NCBI GenBank assembly: GCA_960531495.1
Contig: OY482862.1
Span: 7,536,640 to 7,600,639 of the forward strand
From: Zeus faber
Taxonomy: Eukaryota > Chordata > Actinopteri > Zeiformes > Zeidae
Direction: 5' to 3'
Length of the DNA stretch: 64,000 nt
Below, piece after piece: positions 59,101 through 64,000 of this stretch; within the stretch, counting starts at the first letter, position 1, and every line of letters begins with the position of its first letter. Both the position numbers and the translations under genes were made by a program. The notes beneath the pieces were generated by a model that was not told the origin of the DNA, did no database searches, and saw only the letters and a program-made list of their open reading frames with translations.

Positions 59101-60163
59101 CAATAATTGAAAAAAAAAAAACATCAGCAATTAAACACCATAATAACGTCACGATAACTTTACGTCCCCACGGACGTAAAAGTTGACACTTTTCCGTGTG
59201 TTTACTTTAATAGGCCTACCTGAGAGAGAGAGAGAGAGACTCTGACATCCATTTGTTTTGGGTGAAAAGCTCGAAGAGGCATCTGACATCTGAGTCTCTC
59301 TGTCTCTCTCTGTCCGATGGGGTGGGGCAGACGGGCCGCCGGTGCTTAGCCGGGCTTCAATTACATCAAAGAGGACGAGCCGGAGTCATATGAAATCCGC
59401 CCGAACACCCCTCCCGCCCATAGCAGCTTTTGGTTGACATTGAAAAATGCGGCTGAAAGAGAAATACTCCGAGTCCATCAACCGATGGCTCAAAACAGCC
59501 CCCCACCCCACCCCCGAAAACGAAAACAGCTCATTTGAGGACGGAGCGCAGAGCTGTGAAATAATGGCTTTAAAAGCGTTGTGATGTGGCCCGGCGGAGG
59601 GCGGATTCAGCCACCCTCGCGACGACGACGACGAGGAAGAAGAGGAGGAGGAAGAGGAGGAGGGGAGGCTCTACAAAGGAATTTACTCGGGGAAAAAAAA
59701 AAACTCCCCGTGGCCAATTTTGTTGGCAGGGACCACGGCGGTCCCATGACGCACTATTATTTGTGACCACCGCACCGCCGACTTCAGAGGGGAAGCCGAA
59801 CGGTTGGAGCCGGCACGGACGAAAATATCTAAATTGAAAAGAAAAAGAAAAAAAGAAGAAGAAAAAACAAAACAAACAAGCTTGTTAAATCTGTTCGGGA
59901 CCGTTCCCTGTTCCCGAGGATTATAAAAAAACCTCGTCCGGCCCCCGTGTCTCAGTGTCGTCTTTGTCGGACGGCCCCGCCCCCGCGCCTTTTTTTTTGT
60001 ATTCTGTAACGCAACTGAATCAGAGGAAAAAAAGAGGCTTTCTTGCCGCCAATAAAAAAAAAGTGGAGTTCCTAGGAGGCCTCGGGTGAGGGACCGACCC
60101 CCGAGCGGCGTGGTGGCGTTGTGATGTTTAAAGAGCAGATTGGGTCTCTGAAGCCGTAGTTTT
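59101..60163. other. Unique sequence with (GA)n and GAC/GAG tracts
   Basis: A GA tract lies at 59222-59241 and GACGACGAC/GAGGAGGAG at 59621-59667. A runs lie at 59692-59703 and 60050-60062. No gene recognised. Confidence 0.45.
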
Positions 60164-60195
60164 TTAGTGTCTTAGTGTCTTAGTGTCTTAGTGTC

Positions 60196-60248
<53 letters not shown>

Positions 60249-60258
60249 CGTGTGTGTT
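60164..60258. repeat. (TTAGTGTC)n followed by (TG)n
   Basis: Four units of TTAGTGTC(T), 9-10 bases each, run straight into about 58 bp of TG repeat. The array may have grown from a TAGTGTG edge. Confidence 0.9.
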
Positions 60259-60601
60259 CTACAAAGAGCGACTCTTTGTTATTTTTCCCCGAGTACTTTC
60301 CCGCCCTGTTGCAAAGTGTTCCCACAAAAAAGCTGCAAGTGCAAGTGGACAACTTCTACAATACAAATAAGTATGATTTACAGAAAATGTCCTGTAAAAC
60401 ATTCACTCACATTCGTATTCACAGTTCGGTATTAGTTAGAGGATACTTTAGAGGATACTTTCTCCATTTTGTTTTCCATTTTGTTATTTACTTATTTATC
60501 TATTTTCTGTATTTTCTTTTTATTTCTAAATATACATTTTTTATTATGTATTTTTTTATGAATCTATTCAATTCTATTTGTATTTTTTTATCAAATTTAT
60601 A

Positions 60602-60603
<2 letters not shown>
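60259..60603. other. Unique sequence, T-rich right half
   Basis: Nothing recognised. Confidence 0.45.

Positions 60604-60634
<31 letters not shown>
60604..60634. repeat. (TTA)n microsatellite
   Basis: About ten TTA units. Confidence 0.94.
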
Positions 60635-60635
<1 letters not shown>

Positions 60636-60854
60636 TATTTGTATTGTTTTTAAAGGGCAGAGGTTTTCAAATTTTACCTTTCCACTGCCAAGGAATAGTT
60701 TTTAATTATTCATTAGAAATTTTGCAATGAAACCAATGTCTTCTGCAACAGGAACAGGAAGTGTCCTTTGCACCAATTTTTATTTATTTTATTAAATGTA
60801 ATATATAAATTAAAGCGACATTATGAAATGAATCTAAATACATCTAACCTAAAA

Positions 60855-60855
60855 C

Positions 60856-60903
<48 letters not shown>

Positions 60904-60922
60904 GAAAAAATAATAATAATAA
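60855..60922. repeat. (TAA)n microsatellite
   Basis: About 16 TAA units, then a five-unit block after an AAAGAAAA interruption. It is complementary to the TTA array 220 bp upstream. Confidence 0.94.
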
Positions 60923-61712
60923 TGAATTTGATAATTGGTTATTTGTATGGTGCTTTTCACAATAGACACAAAATCACATGGACTAAAACAATGCTGAAAA
61001 CAAACAGTTGAGAACGTAGTAGTTGTGACTCATGACATAAAAAGCCGTTTAAGAAAGAAGACATTTGAGCAATACTCCTATGGACTCTGTGTAAAGCTGT
61101 GTAACAGCCTAAGGACAACATAAGGAGAATCATATAGCGCCGCCTAAGCCTTTCCACCGCCGCCTGTGAGAACTCCAGGTAGCTCCGCTCTGCGGTCAGA
61201 GGCTTTTATTACCAGCTTACGACCTGGAAGCGGCTCAAGTCGAGGGAACCGCCGTGCGGCTCCCAGCCCTAACCCCAAACTGCGCGCCAGTTAAATAGCT
61301 GGATAATCACCTGGCCGCGAAGAGGGGAGGCGGGGGAAGGTGCATACTCCTCTTTTTGTTTCATTCCTGACCAAATTGTCACACGTTGAGAGCCCTTAAG
61401 TGTCGCTTTAAACGCCACTGGCTGGCGGTTTCGACGGACGACGTGGCTTAATCTGTGCCTTCGCACATCGTAGTGGAAGCGCAGAACAGAGAGCTGCGGC
61501 CCCGCGGAATAACGCAGCGTTCTTACTTTTCCACTCATAAATAATATACAGTACGCAGTTTAACGGTGTCGTGAGTCATGGGTGCAGCGGTATTGTCTGT
61601 GAGAACGCCGTGCGTGACCGTTCTGGCAGCGTCGGCGTGAGTGCTAACCTCAATGAGGTCACACTGTGCAGCCAGTTATTCCAGCTATTTCCATGCCAGA
61701 TTAAATAGACGC
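60923..61712. other. Unique non-coding sequence
   Basis: No gene recognised. Confidence 0.45.
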
Positions 61713-61819
<107 letters not shown>

Positions 61820-61872
61820 TTACAGGGCTACACACCTGAATACACTCCTACATTACTAGGAGATTGGGATCG

Positions 61873-63832
<1,960 letters not shown>

Positions 63833-63834
63833 GA

Positions 63835-63865
<31 letters not shown>

Positions 63866-63922
63866 AGAAGAAGAAGGAGAAGAAGAAGAAGAAGAAGAAG
63901 AAGGAGAAGAAGAAGGAGAAGG
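63833..63922. repeat. (GAA)n microsatellite
   Basis: About 28 GAA units with GGA interruptions; a long purine strand able to form triplex. Confidence 0.96.
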
Positions 63923-64000
63923 ACCTTTCTGGTGTGTCAACCTTCGATCGGGCAGATCATGTTCTTGAGGAGCGCTGCGCGACGGTGTTGTCTCGTAGGG
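63923..64000. other. Unique sequence at window edge
   Basis: Too short to interpret. Confidence 0.3.

Noticed and set aside
60656-60720. CAGAGGTTTTCAAATT, like a hAT left end
   Set aside because: No right end, target duplication or related copy was found.

Overview
The window looks like vertebrate, almost certainly teleost fish, nuclear DNA. The evidence is (i) two Tc1/mariner copies with fish-type transposase sequence, (ii) two copies of a tRNA-derived SINE with the fish-typical 3' end TTGGATAAAAGCGTCTGCTA, (iii) several short hAT-type elements, and (iv) very many long dinucleotide and trinucleotide microsatellites. The species cannot be told from the sequence. I found no host protein-coding exon, no rRNA gene and no stand-alone tRNA gene. 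The only recognisable protein-coding remnants are the two broken transposase genes. Most open frames of 60-200 codons are read-through of CA/GT, TA, GA, TAA or short tandem repeats. The window is best read as a gene desert, or as the inside of a very large intron.

Layout. 0-1.6 kb: a 1.2 kb Tc1/mariner element (minus strand) set in TA-repeat tracts. 1.6-13 kb: unique DNA with many microsatellites, homopolymer C and G runs and an 11-bp-period minisatellite at 10.4-10.9 kb. 13.2-13.6 kb: a hAT MITE with an 8-bp target duplication. 14.1-14.7 kb: an old two-unit tandem duplication. 15-25 kb: mostly unique sequence rich in homeodomain- and POU-type motifs, a perfect 17-bp hairpin at 15.9 kb, and large GT/CA arrays. 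25.1-26.0 kb: a TATAGTGTATACAG-type minisatellite with a SINE inside it. 27.1-28.5 kb: a TTAA-type (T2/Kolobok-like) element split by a 916-bp hAT element. 32.7-33.2, 36.4-36.8 and 38.0-38.4 kb: further hAT-type copies. 38.5-48.7 kb: unique DNA with purine microsatellites. 48.8-49.6 kb: a second copy of the TTAA-type element, inverted and split by a SINE. 53.0-53.7 and 58.5-59.1 kb: two more members of the hAT family seen at 38 kb. 54.0-54.9 kb: a second Tc1/mariner copy (plus strand) with an internal deletion. 57.3-62.3 kb: AT-rich repeats, GT arrays and a 160-bp tandem duplication.

How it fits together. There is no operon or pathway here. The clearest history comes from the mobile elements: nested insertions can be dated against each other because the interrupted copy at 27 kb and its relative at 49 kb preserve each other's empty site. 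Between the repeats lie stretches with no repeat character that contain TAATTA, ATGCAAAT and similar sites. They look like candidate conserved non-coding elements, but only cross-species alignment can show that. I found no convincing previously undescribed system; the most useful observations are the nested elements, the dispersed hAT MITE family and the strong hairpins.
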